Shown one piece after another: positions 44,289 through 51,953 of a stretch of DNA of 64,000 bases. The stretch comes from CADEDH01 sp965262175 (GTDB taxonomy: Bacteria > Actinomycetota > Acidimicrobiia > Acidimicrobiales > SZUA-35): assembly GCA_965262175.1 (NCBI GenBank), contig CBDHES010000002.1:1116001-1180000 (forward strand), written 5' to 3'. Each line of letters starts with the position of its first letter. Within the stretch, counting starts at the first letter, position 1. A model generated the notes under the pieces. That model ran no database searches. It was not told where the DNA came from and saw only the letters and a list, made by a program, of their open reading frames with translations. A program made the position numbers and the translations under genes.

Positions 44289-45820
44289 AGCAGGTACGGC
44301 TGGCGAAGGGCCCGGAAGGCCTCGACATCGGCCGCCCAGGCGGCGATCAGCTCGTCGGCCGACCGACCGTCGGCCAGGCCGAGGCGGAGCCGATCGGTGC
44401 CGGCCAGGAGGTCGAAGCCGTCGGGCCGGTCGATCAGCGGTGGATCGTCGAGTCCCAGCCCGTGGTCGCGGATGGCGACCAGGAGGTGGACCGCCACCGC
44501 CACCGGATCGATCGCCGAGCCGTCGTCACCCTCACCCCCGGGACCGGCCCCGGCCCCGGTCCCGGTCCGGGAGGGGTCGAAGGTGATGCGGACACCGGCG
44601 TTGACCGCGCCGGCGTGGGGCGGGTCGGGCACCGCAGCGCTCGGCTCGGGGACGAAGGTCACGGCGTCGAAGGTCACCCCCGGGAGGTCGAGCCCGGCCA
44701 AGGCTGCCACCACCGCCTCGGCGTCGAGGAACGGGGCCCCGATGGTGGTGAACGGCTCGGCGGTGCCCCGTCCCACCGACAGCGATGTGGCCTCGAACAG
44801 GACCGTGCCGAGGTAGGCATGGGCCGCTGCGGCGCTGGGGAGGCTGGGGCTCGGGGCAACCCACGGTCGGTCGAGGTCCTGCCAGCGGTGGTCTCGTCGC
44901 CAGCCGTCCAGCTCGACGATCTCCAGCTGGAGGTCGGCCAGTCCGGGAAGCCACCCCTCACCACGGATGGCCAACGCCAGCTCCCCGGCCGTGAGCCCGT
45001 GGACGGCCGGGATCGGGTAGAGCGACACGAACGATTCCTGGTCGACGTCGCGGCCGAAGCCGGCCACCGCGAGACCCCCAGCCGGATTGGGCCGATCGAG
45101 GACGACGAACCGGATGCCGGCGTCGGCCGCCGCCGCCATGGCCAGGCCCATCGTCGACAGGTAGGTGTAGAACCGTCCACCGACGTCCTGGAGGTCGAAG
45201 ACCAGCGCGTCGAGCTCGGCCAGCATCTCGGGGGTCGGCGCCTGGCGCTGCCCGTACAGGCTGTAGACCGGGATCCCGGTGGCGGCGTCGATCCCGTCGT
45301 CGACCCCGGCCCCGGCTGGGAGATCGCCCCGGGGGCCGTGCTCGGGTCCGAAGGCGGCCACCAGCTCGACGTCGGCCGCGGCGGCCACCACGTCGAAGAC
45401 CGGGACCCCGTCGACCATCGAGCCCTCGTTGGCGATCAGGCCGACCCGAAGACCGGCCAGGGAGGCGAACCCCTCGTCGACCAGGACCTCGGCCCCGACC
45501 CGGACCGGCGACGGCTCGCCGACCGCCGGCAAACCGGGCGACAGGTCGGAATCGGACGGACCGGGATCGAGCGCCGGCCCCTCCGTCGGTGCCGGAGCGG
45601 CCGATGCTAAGGTCGTTTGCCCAGCGGTTGTCGCCGACGTATCTGACCCCGTCGGACCCCCGCCGCACCCCGAACCCACCAGTTGGAGCAGCAGCAACAG
45701 CACGGTGGCGCCGAGGAGCACGGTGGGACGTGAGGCGACGTCAATGACGAGCACCCTCCGGAGACGGGTGCTCGGAATATTTTCTCGGTCGTCGGTCACG
45801 GTGTTCGAGGAGCCGTTCAT
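44279..45820 (-). CDS. DUF1343 / NamZ-like exo-beta-N-acetylmuramidase, exported
   Basis: 513 residues from ATG 45820. An N-terminal helix (TVLLGATVLLLLLQLVGSGC) may be a lipoprotein signal, though its lipobox is loose. After a Pro/Ser/Ala linker the DUF1343 domain begins: LAGLRVGLIANEGSMVDG, VAAFGPEHGPRGDLPAG, IPVYSLYGQRQAPTPEMLAELDALVFDLQDVGGRFYTYLSTMGLAM, VLDRPNPAGG and LSVGRGTAEPFTTIGAP. NamZ of Bacillus removes MurNAc from muropeptide fragments, so cell-wall recycling outside the membrane is the probable role. Glycine-rich insertion GTGAGAGPGGEGDDGS interrupts the C-terminal part. Confidence 0.85.
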   Translation of the reverse strand: MNGSSNTVTDDRENIPSTRLRRVLVIDVASRPTVLLGATVLLLLLQLVGSGCGGGPTGSDTSATTAGQTTLASAAPAPTEGPALDPGPSDSDLSPGLPAVGEPSPVRVGAEVLVDEGFASLAGLRVGLIANEGSMVDGVPVFDVVAAAADVELVAAFGPEHGPRGDLPAGAGVDDGIDAATGIPVYSLYGQRQAPTPEMLAELDALVFDLQDVGGRFYTYLSTMGLAMAAAADAGIRFVVLDRPNPAGGLAVAGFGRDVDQESFVSLYPIPAVHGLTAGELALAIRGEGWLPGLADLQLEIVELDGWRRDHRWQDLDRPWVAPSPSLPSAAAAHAYLGTVLFEATSLSVGRGTAEPFTTIGAPFLDAEAVVAALAGLDLPGVTFDAVTFVPEPSAAVPDPPHAGAVNAGVRITFDPSRTGTGAGAGPGGEGDDGSAIDPVAVAVHLLVAIRDHGLGLDDPPLIDRPDGFDLLAGTDRLRLGLADGRSADELIAAWAADVEAFRALRQPYLLYG

Positions 45821-45898
45821 CGCGCCTCTTGCCTGGTAGCGACGAGCGGTTGGACAACGTTCTTCATCAATCCCGATCCCTGTCGTCACAACTGGCGG

Positions 45899-45926
45899 TT
45901 GACAATCACGCTGTGTGACGTATTTT
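45899..45926 (+). promoter_or_regulatory. Sigma70-like promoter TTGACA-16-TATTTT
   Basis: TTGACA at 45899-45904 and TATTTT at 45921-45926, spacer 16 bases, in an unusually A/T-rich spot. It would start an mRNA with a leader of about 155 bases before the ABC/kinase fusion gene. The rest of the 270-base gap (45821-46089) holds a possible 30-codon ORF. Confidence 0.6.
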
Positions 45927-46003
45927 TGGCGTTGCTTGGGCAGGGCGCACTTCTTGGCGGTATGGGCGAGTCCAGACCTCACCACTCCCGAGAAAGACAA
46001 CCG

Positions 46004-46096
46004 ATGACAACCGAAGATACCGCTCGACGGGTCGCCGCACCTCTCTCCCGTCGGGCCGGAGGACTCGGTCCGCAGCGAGGAGCACCTCGTTGCTGA
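46004..46096 (+). CDS. Possible 30-residue leader peptide
   Basis: ATG 46004 opens MTTEDTARRVAAPLSRRAGG and runs 30 codons to a TGA at 46094 that overlaps the proposed start of the fusion gene. A GAGAAAG stretch lies about seven bases upstream. Third-position bias is weak, so it may not be translated; if real it could couple or attenuate translation of the next gene. In-frame ATG 45962 would extend it to 44 residues. Confidence 0.3.
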   Translation: MTTEDTARRVAAPLSRRAGGLGPQRGAPRC

Positions 46097-47736
46097 TCAG
46101 TCCTTCTCCTCGACACGCCGCAGTCGAGATCGGTCCGCCCGCCGGGATAACCGGCAGGCTCGAAGCCGCTGGCATCCACTATGCCAACGGCCAGGCCGGT
46201 GCGCTCGTCGACCTCGACCTGGTCGCCGACCCCGGCACCATCACCCACGTCGCCGTTCACTCGGCAGCCGACGGGAGCACCCTGCTGGGCCTGCTGGTGG
46301 GCATGTACGCCCCCCATGCCGGGTCGATCAGCCTCGACGGCACCGACTACCGCGACCTCCCACCGGTCACGACCCGATCGCTCGTCGCCCTCGTCCTCAA
46401 CGACCCGTGGATGATGGAGGGCACGATCGCCGACAACATCACCTTCGGCGACCCGGCCGTCAGCCGGGAACGGATCCTCACCGTGGCCCGCCTGGCCTGC
46501 GTCGATGAGCTCGCCGCCCAGTACCCCGAGGGCCTCGACGAGCCGATCGACCGCGCCAAGCTCTCGGCCGGCGATCGTCGACTGATCGCCCTCGCTCGGG
46601 TATTGCTCCGCGATCCCCGGGTGCTGCTCCTCGAGGATCCGATGGGCGGGCTCTCGGCCAAGGACGAGACCCGAGCCCTGAAGGCGCTCCGCCGAGCGGC
46701 CAAGGACCGGACGACGATCGTGACCTCCCAGACCTTCGACTCGTCGCGAAGCGTCGCCGACCAGCTCCTCCGGCTCGAGGCGGGACGGGTCACCGACCGG
46801 GACCCGTACGCCGCCGAGGTGATCGCCCCACCGGCGGCCGACCTCCGACCGGCCGGCGTGGTCGACGTCGGCCAGGAGCTCCCGGGCGGCTACACCGCAG
46901 CCGGCCTCCTCCGCCGATCGGTGTTCACCGAGAACTGGCTGGCGTGGCACGAGCAGACCGCCGACCTCGTCGACCTCCGGGTCCCCCGGTGGGCGTCGGC
47001 GATCGAGTCGGCCCGGGTCGAGCTGTCAGCCGAGTTCGAGATCGCCAACCGGCTCGACCTCCCCCGCCTCCCCCGCCCCCTGGCCGCCGACCTCGACGGT
47101 CCGATCCCCCACACCGTGTACGAGCGGGTCGAGGGCCACCTGCTGGTCCACCTCCTCTCGACCCGGTTGGCCGGCACCGAGATCCTCGACCCGGCCCAGA
47201 TCGGCCACGACCTCGCCACGACGCTGGCCGAGATGCACGGCCGGGGTTACGCCCACCTCGACCTCGGTCTCGATGGGATCCGGATCAGCCCCGACGGGGC
47301 CGTCGTCGTCGACCTCAAGCGAGCGGGCCCGATCGGGGCTCGGCTCCCCCGGGGCGGTGAGCCCCAGCGACGGGGCGGCGTGGCCCCCGAGCAGCTGGCC
47401 GGCGAGCAGATCGCCCCGACGATGGACGCCTACGCCCTCGGCGCCCTGCTGTACCAGCTCACCACCGGGCGCCTCCTCCGCCGCAGCGAGAGGGTCTCGG
47501 CCGAGATCCTCGACGCCGCCGAGATCGACGATCGGCTCGGGTCGCTGATCATCGATCTGACCATCTCGACCCCCCAGGACCGGCCGGCGGCCCGCGTGGC
47601 CGCCGACCGGCTCCGTCCGCTCCTCCAGTCCGATCCCCCCGACGGATCGGAGGATGGCGACGTCCAGGCCGTCGACGAGCTCAGCGATCGTCGACGCACC
47701 CACCTCGGAACAGCGACCGAGGTGGCCAGCGCCTAG
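46090..47736 (+). CDS. Fusion of degenerate ABC ATPase and kinase-like domains
   Basis: 548 residues from TTG 46090. Residues about 22-235 are an ABC-exporter-type ATPase fold: A-loop HYANG, Q-loop region ALVLNDPWMMEGTIADNITFG, signature KLSAGDRRLIALARVLLRDP and Walker B VLLLEDP. Key residues are changed: Walker A is HSAADGSTLL with no Gly-Lys, the Q-loop Gln is Asn104, the Walker B acids are swapped (E182-D183), and the switch His is gone (VTSQT). Residues about 265-515 resemble a Ser/Thr kinase: HLDLGLDGI for HRDLKPxN (D391 kept, Lys lost), DLK for DFG (D408), APE 432-434 and DAYALGALLYQLTTG; the beta-3 Lys appears replaced. No helices or signal. Likely a cytoplasmic regulatory or scaffold pseudo-enzyme; function unknown. 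Confidence 0.75.
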   Translation: MLISPSPRHAAVEIGPPAGITGRLEAAGIHYANGQAGALVDLDLVADPGTITHVAVHSAADGSTLLGLLVGMYAPHAGSISLDGTDYRDLPPVTTRSLVALVLNDPWMMEGTIADNITFGDPAVSRERILTVARLACVDELAAQYPEGLDEPIDRAKLSAGDRRLIALARVLLRDPRVLLLEDPMGGLSAKDETRALKALRRAAKDRTTIVTSQTFDSSRSVADQLLRLEAGRVTDRDPYAAEVIAPPAADLRPAGVVDVGQELPGGYTAAGLLRRSVFTENWLAWHEQTADLVDLRVPRWASAIESARVELSAEFEIANRLDLPRLPRPLAADLDGPIPHTVYERVEGHLLVHLLSTRLAGTEILDPAQIGHDLATTLAEMHGRGYAHLDLGLDGIRISPDGAVVVDLKRAGPIGARLPRGGEPQRRGGVAPEQLAGEQIAPTMDAYALGALLYQLTTGRLLRRSERVSAEILDAAEIDDRLGSLIIDLTISTPQDRPAARVAADRLRPLLQSDPPDGSEDGDVQAVDELSDRRRTHLGTATEVASA

Positions 47737-48623
47737 CCGTCGCCAACCGACTCACCTGCGAAGAAGCGAGCAACGTCGACGGCCAGTCGATCCGGTTCTT
47801 GCAGCGGTCCGAAGTGGGTGAGATCGGGATAGGAGACCAGTGTGAGGTGGGGGCGGTCCGCCGCCGCAGACACCACGGAATCAGCGGGCTCGCCCCCGTC
47901 TCCACTGGCTCCCAACACCACCGGCAACCTCAGCTCACCGAGCAGGGCTTCGGCCCCGGTGTTGTGGTGCTCGAAGACCGACGCCTCCTGGTCGGGTGCG
48001 CAGGCCAGCTCCACCGAGCCGTCGGGTCGATCGACGAAGCCGTGGGTCGCGTAGGCGGCCAGGACCCGGTCGTCGAGCAGGCTGAGCGGGAGACGGCTCC
48101 CGTATCGCTCGAGGACCTCGGCCCGTGAGTCGAACACCGCCCGACGACGCCGGGCCGCCTTGGCGATCTCCGGCGCCGCGTCACCGGTGTCGACGGGCCC
48201 AGCGGGGAACAGGATCGGTTCGAACAGCCAGGCCCGTTCGAACGTTCCCGGCCGGCGGTGTTCGGCGAACACGACCGCCGTGGCCCCCATCGAGTGGCCG
48301 ACCACCCGGATCGGCGCCCCCGGGCCGACACCGCCGTCGGCTCGCAGCCAGTCGACGACGGCCGTCAGGTCATCACCGAAACCGGTCCAGACCAGCTCGA
48401 CGCCGTCGGGGAGTGCGGTACGGCCGTGGGCCCGGAAGTCGAAGGTGATGCACCGGTAGGTCGCGGCCAGGGCCTCGACCATCGGATACCACACCCCGCC
48501 GCAGAAGCCGGTGGCGTGACACAGCACCACGACCGGCCGGTCGTCGCCCCGGTCGGGTCCGTGGTCGGTGACCGCCACCTCGACCCCGTCGGTCGACTCG
48601 ACGGTGATCGCCGCCGCGGTCAC
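47733..48623 (-). CDS. Alpha/beta hydrolase
   Basis: 296 residues from GTG 48623. VVVLCHATGFCGGVW is the oxyanion segment, ITFDFRAHGRT the conserved strand four, GHSMGATAVVF the nucleophile elbow, and DLTHFGPLQEPDRLA the catalytic His region. The type resembles esterases and haloperoxidase-like hydrolases; substrate not known. Its start overlaps the S9 peptidase stop (GTGA), so it is the third gene of a translationally coupled operon aspC-S9-hydrolase. It ends four bases inside the convergent fusion gene. Confidence 0.85.
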   Translation of the reverse strand: MTAAAITVESTDGVEVAVTDHGPDRGDDRPVVVLCHATGFCGGVWYPMVEALAATYRCITFDFRAHGRTALPDGVELVWTGFGDDLTAVVDWLRADGGVGPGAPIRVVGHSMGATAVVFAEHRRPGTFERAWLFEPILFPAGPVDTGDAAPEIAKAARRRRAVFDSRAEVLERYGSRLPLSLLDDRVLAAYATHGFVDRPDGSVELACAPDQEASVFEHHNTGAEALLGELRLPVVLGASGDGGEPADSVVSAAADRPHLTLVSYPDLTHFGPLQEPDRLAVDVARFFAGESVGDG

Positions 48624-50647
48624 AGGCCGACGGCCCGGTCGGGGGCGGCGATCACGTCGGCCGGGTCGAACCCGAAGACCCGACCGTAGAACCACAGCTC
48701 GACCTCGTAGGAGCGGATGATGTTGGCCGCCTGGCGGAAGCCGTGCTGCTCGCCTTCGTAGGTCTCGTAGGCGTGGGGCACGTCCTTGGCCGCCAGGGCA
48801 GCGACGATCGCCTCGGCCTGGCTGGGCGGGACGATCTCGTCTTCCAGCCCCTGGAGGACGAGCAACGGGCGGGCCAGCCGATCGACGTGGGTGATCGGTG
48901 AGCGCTCGATGTAGATGTCCCGCCGTTCCGGGTAGGGCCCGATGAGCCGATCGAGGTAGCGGCTCTCGAACTTGTGGGTCTCGGCCGCCAGCGCTTCGAG
49001 GTCGGCCACCCCGAACAGACTGGTCCCGGCGGCGAAGGCGTCGCTGACGATCAGAGCGGTGAGCACGGTGAACCCGCCGGCCGATCCGCCCCTGATCGCC
49101 ATCCGTGCACCGTCCACGGTGCCATCGTCGGCCAGCCGCCGGGCGACCTCGACGCAGTCCTCGACATCGACGATGCCCCATGCGTCGTCGAGCAGCCGCC
49201 GGTACTCGGCGCCGAACCCGGTCGAGCCGCCGTAGTTGACGTCGGCCACGGCGAACCCCCGACTGGTCCAGTACTGGGCCCGGAGGTTGAGGGCCGGCGA
49301 CGAGTGGGCGGTCGGCCCTCCGTGCCCCATGACCACCAGCGGCGGCCGCTCCCCGGCCGGGGCCTGGAGGCCGGGGGCCGTCGGCCGGTAGATCCAGGCG
49401 TGGGCCTCCCGGTCGCCGGACCCGGAGGCGTAGCGGAGCGGGGTGGCGGTGCTGAACCACGAGGGATCGATCCCGACATCGTCGGGTGGCCGGTGGGTCG
49501 CCACCACCGTGCCATCGAGGTCGAGCTCGACGATCTCGACCAGCGAGGTCGGGGTGGCGGCCTGGACGACGACGGTGCCCGAGTCGGTGGCGGCCAACGA
49601 CTCGATCTCCACGTAGGGGGTCGGGATCTCGGTCGGCGTACCGGACGAGGCGGGGTCGACGACGGCCAGGTGGTCGGCCCCGTCGGTCGTCACGGCGACC
49701 ACGAGGCGACCATCGGTCGTCTCGACCCACCGCTGGATGCCGAACACCCACTGCGGGCCTCCGATCTCGGCCCCGGTGAGGTTGGTGATCGGCTCGGCGT
49801 CGGTCCCGTCCGGCCCGCCGGGCGACCATCGGTGGAGGTTCCAGAACCCGGACCGGTCGGAGGAGAACACCAGGTCGCCGGCGGCGGTCCAGTCGGCGCC
49901 GTGGATGGCCTCGGGCTCCTCGGCCCCGGCGACGACCCGGATCGGGCCGAGCCGTCCCGGCCCCTCGACCGAGGCCACGCACAGCTCGGTGCCATCCCAC
50001 GGCATGTCGGGGTGGGACCACCGGAACCAGCTCAGCCACCGACCGTCGGGCGAGAACCGGGGCCCGGCCACGAAGTCGGCCCGGGGCCCCGCTGCGGTGT
50101 CGGTCCCGATCTCGGCCGGTTCATCGTCCGGGCGGTCGGGGTCGATCGCCGCGAGATGGTTGACCGCTTCGGCTCCCTGGCCGTGGCGCTCGACGACGCA
50201 GACGACCCACCCGTCGACCGGGTGCTCCCGACCATCGGCGTACCGCCAGGCCGCCGGTTCGGGGGGCTCGGGGGTGATCGGCTCGGCGATCGCCGCGGCC
50301 GGGTCGGCCCCGTCCTCGACGTCGAGCCGGTAGAGCCGTTGATCGGCCCAGTTGGCGACGTAGAGGGCCCGCCGACCGAGCCACCATGCGCCGCCACCGT
50401 ATTCGTGGACCCGGGTCCGGGCCGAGAGCTGGGCGGGGAGGGCATCGGACCGGGCACCGTCGGCGGCCCGGACGACCACGCTGCGAGCGCCCTCGGCGGG
50501 TCGCAGCTCCGACCACCACCGCTCACCGCCTCGGCAGGCGACCCCGCCGAGCCGGATCCCTCCGGCGGCGAGCACCGCCGCCGAGACCGGCGACGGCCAG
50601 GTGCCGTAGGGGGCGGTTCGGTTCGGAGCGCTGGTCGGCTCGCTCAT
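48620..50647 (-). CDS. S9 family (prolyl oligopeptidase-type) peptidase
   Basis: 675 residues: an N-terminal seven-bladed propeller (about 40-400; blades such as GPRFSPDGRWLSWFRWSHPDMPWDGTELC and DLVFSSDRSGFWNLHRW) and a C-terminal alpha/beta hydrolase domain. The nucleophile is in RGGSAGGFTVL (GxSxGG), the acid in QGLEDEIVP and the His in EGEQHGFRQ. This is the acylaminoacyl/dipeptidyl peptidase form, which removes short N-terminal peptides. No signal peptide, so cytoplasmic. Its ATG overlaps the aspC stop (ATGA). Confidence 0.92.
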   Translation of the reverse strand: MSEPTSAPNRTAPYGTWPSPVSAAVLAAGGIRLGGVACRGGERWWSELRPAEGARSVVVRAADGARSDALPAQLSARTRVHEYGGGAWWLGRRALYVANWADQRLYRLDVEDGADPAAAIAEPITPEPPEPAAWRYADGREHPVDGWVVCVVERHGQGAEAVNHLAAIDPDRPDDEPAEIGTDTAAGPRADFVAGPRFSPDGRWLSWFRWSHPDMPWDGTELCVASVEGPGRLGPIRVVAGAEEPEAIHGADWTAAGDLVFSSDRSGFWNLHRWSPGGPDGTDAEPITNLTGAEIGGPQWVFGIQRWVETTDGRLVVAVTTDGADHLAVVDPASSGTPTEIPTPYVEIESLAATDSGTVVVQAATPTSLVEIVELDLDGTVVATHRPPDDVGIDPSWFSTATPLRYASGSGDREAHAWIYRPTAPGLQAPAGERPPLVVMGHGGPTAHSSPALNLRAQYWTSRGFAVADVNYGGSTGFGAEYRRLLDDAWGIVDVEDCVEVARRLADDGTVDGARMAIRGGSAGGFTVLTALIVSDAFAAGTSLFGVADLEALAAETHKFESRYLDRLIGPYPERRDIYIERSPITHVDRLARPLLVLQGLEDEIVPPSQAEAIVAALAAKDVPHAYETYEGEQHGFRQAANIIRSYEVELWFYGRVFGFDPADVIAAPDRAVGL

Positions 50648-51849
50648 CGGGCCGTGGCCAGCAGGTCGCCCAACCGGTTGAGGCCCTCGCCGAGATCGTC
50701 GTCGCCGAGGGCGAAGGAGAACCGGGCGTAGCCGGGGCTCCCGAACGCCTCGCCCGGCACGATGGCCACCTTGGCCTCCTCCAGGGCCACCGAGGCCAGC
50801 TCGAGGGTCGAGGTGATCTCCCGGCCGGCGATGGTCCGACCCAGCACCCCCTCGAAGGACGGGAAGGCGTAGAAGGCCCCCTGGGGTGGGAGACACTCGA
50901 CACCGTCCATCCCGGCCAGGAGTTGGTGCATGGCCTTGCGGCGGCGGTCGAAGGCGTCGCGCATCTCGGCCACCGCCTCGAGTCCTCCGGCCACCGCGGC
51001 CAGCGCCGCCCGTTGGGCGACGTTGGTGACGTTCGAGGTCTGGTGCGACTGGAGGCTGGTCATCGCCTTGACGACATCGGCCGGGCCGATGGCCCACCCG
51101 ACCCGCCACCCCGTCATGGCATAGGTCTTGGCCACACCGTTGAGGACCAGGCAGGTGTCGGCCAGTTCGGGAACCACGGTGGGCATCGAATGGAACTCGG
51201 CGTCGTCGTAGACCAGGTGCTCATAGATCTCGTCGGTGATCACCCACACGCCGTTGGCGTGGGCCCACCGGCCGATGGCCTCGATCTCGTCCCGGGGATA
51301 GACGGCCCCCGACGGGTTGGACGGGCTGACGAAGATGATGGCCTTGGTCTTCGGGGTCCGGGCGGCCTCCAGATCGTCGACCGAGGCCCGGAACCCGGAG
51401 CTGATCGTGGTCGTCACCGGGACCGGCACACCCCCGGCGAGACGGACCGGCTCGGGATAGGTCGTCCAGTACGGGGTGGGGATCAGCACCTCGTCGCCCT
51501 CGTCGACCACGGCGGCGATGGCGTTGAACACCGCGTGCTTGCCGCCGTTGGTCACCACGACCTGGCCCGGGTCGATCACGTACCCCGAGTCGCGTTCGGT
51601 CTTGGCGGCGATGGCCGCCTTCAGCTCGGGGAGGCCGCCGGCCGGGCTGTAGCGATGGTTCTTGGGGTCGCGGCAGGCCTCGACCGCCGCCTCGACGATG
51701 TAGTCGGGGGTCGGAAAGTCGGGCTCACCGGCGCCGAACCCGATGACCGGCTCACCGGCGGCCCGGAGCTCGTTGGCTTTGTTGGTGACCGCCAGGGTCG
51801 CCGAAGGGGCGATGGCGGCGACTCGGGTGGCGATTCGACCGTCGGTCAT
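50644..51849 (-). CDS. aspC: Aspartate aminotransferase, class I
   Basis: 401 residues of PLP fold type I, subgroup Ib-like. IGFGAGEPDFPTPDYIVEAA is the N-terminal substrate motif; SPSNPSGAVY, VITDEIYEHLVYD, NGVAKTYAMTGWRVGW (Lys in VAKTY as PLP ligand) and the C-terminal RFSFALGDDDL with the carboxylate-binding Arg are present. Transfers amino groups between aspartate and 2-oxoglutarate; may accept prephenate as in related actinobacterial enzymes. First gene of a coupled three-gene operon. Confidence 0.92.
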   Translation of the reverse strand: MTDGRIATRVAAIAPSATLAVTNKANELRAAGEPVIGFGAGEPDFPTPDYIVEAAVEACRDPKNHRYSPAGGLPELKAAIAAKTERDSGYVIDPGQVVVTNGGKHAVFNAIAAVVDEGDEVLIPTPYWTTYPEPVRLAGGVPVPVTTTISSGFRASVDDLEAARTPKTKAIIFVSPSNPSGAVYPRDEIEAIGRWAHANGVWVITDEIYEHLVYDDAEFHSMPTVVPELADTCLVLNGVAKTYAMTGWRVGWAIGPADVVKAMTSLQSHQTSNVTNVAQRAALAAVAGGLEAVAEMRDAFDRRRKAMHQLLAGMDGVECLPPQGAFYAFPSFEGVLGRTIAGREITSTLELASVALEEAKVAIVPGEAFGSPGYARFSFALGDDDLGEGLNRLGDLLATAR

Positions 51850-51953
51850 GACTGGCTGCTCCCATCTGATGGCCCGACCTCTCGGCCGGCCCGTGGCGGA
51901 TCGAGCCGACGATACCGCCTGGGGCTCAGCGGCCCCGGCCGTTCCCTCGCCGA

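Noticed and set aside
46004..46096. Ribosomal peptide precursor for a lanthipeptide-like system
   Set aside because: No cyclase or lyase domain is present nearby and the kinase-like domain is degenerate; the short ORF has weak coding bias.
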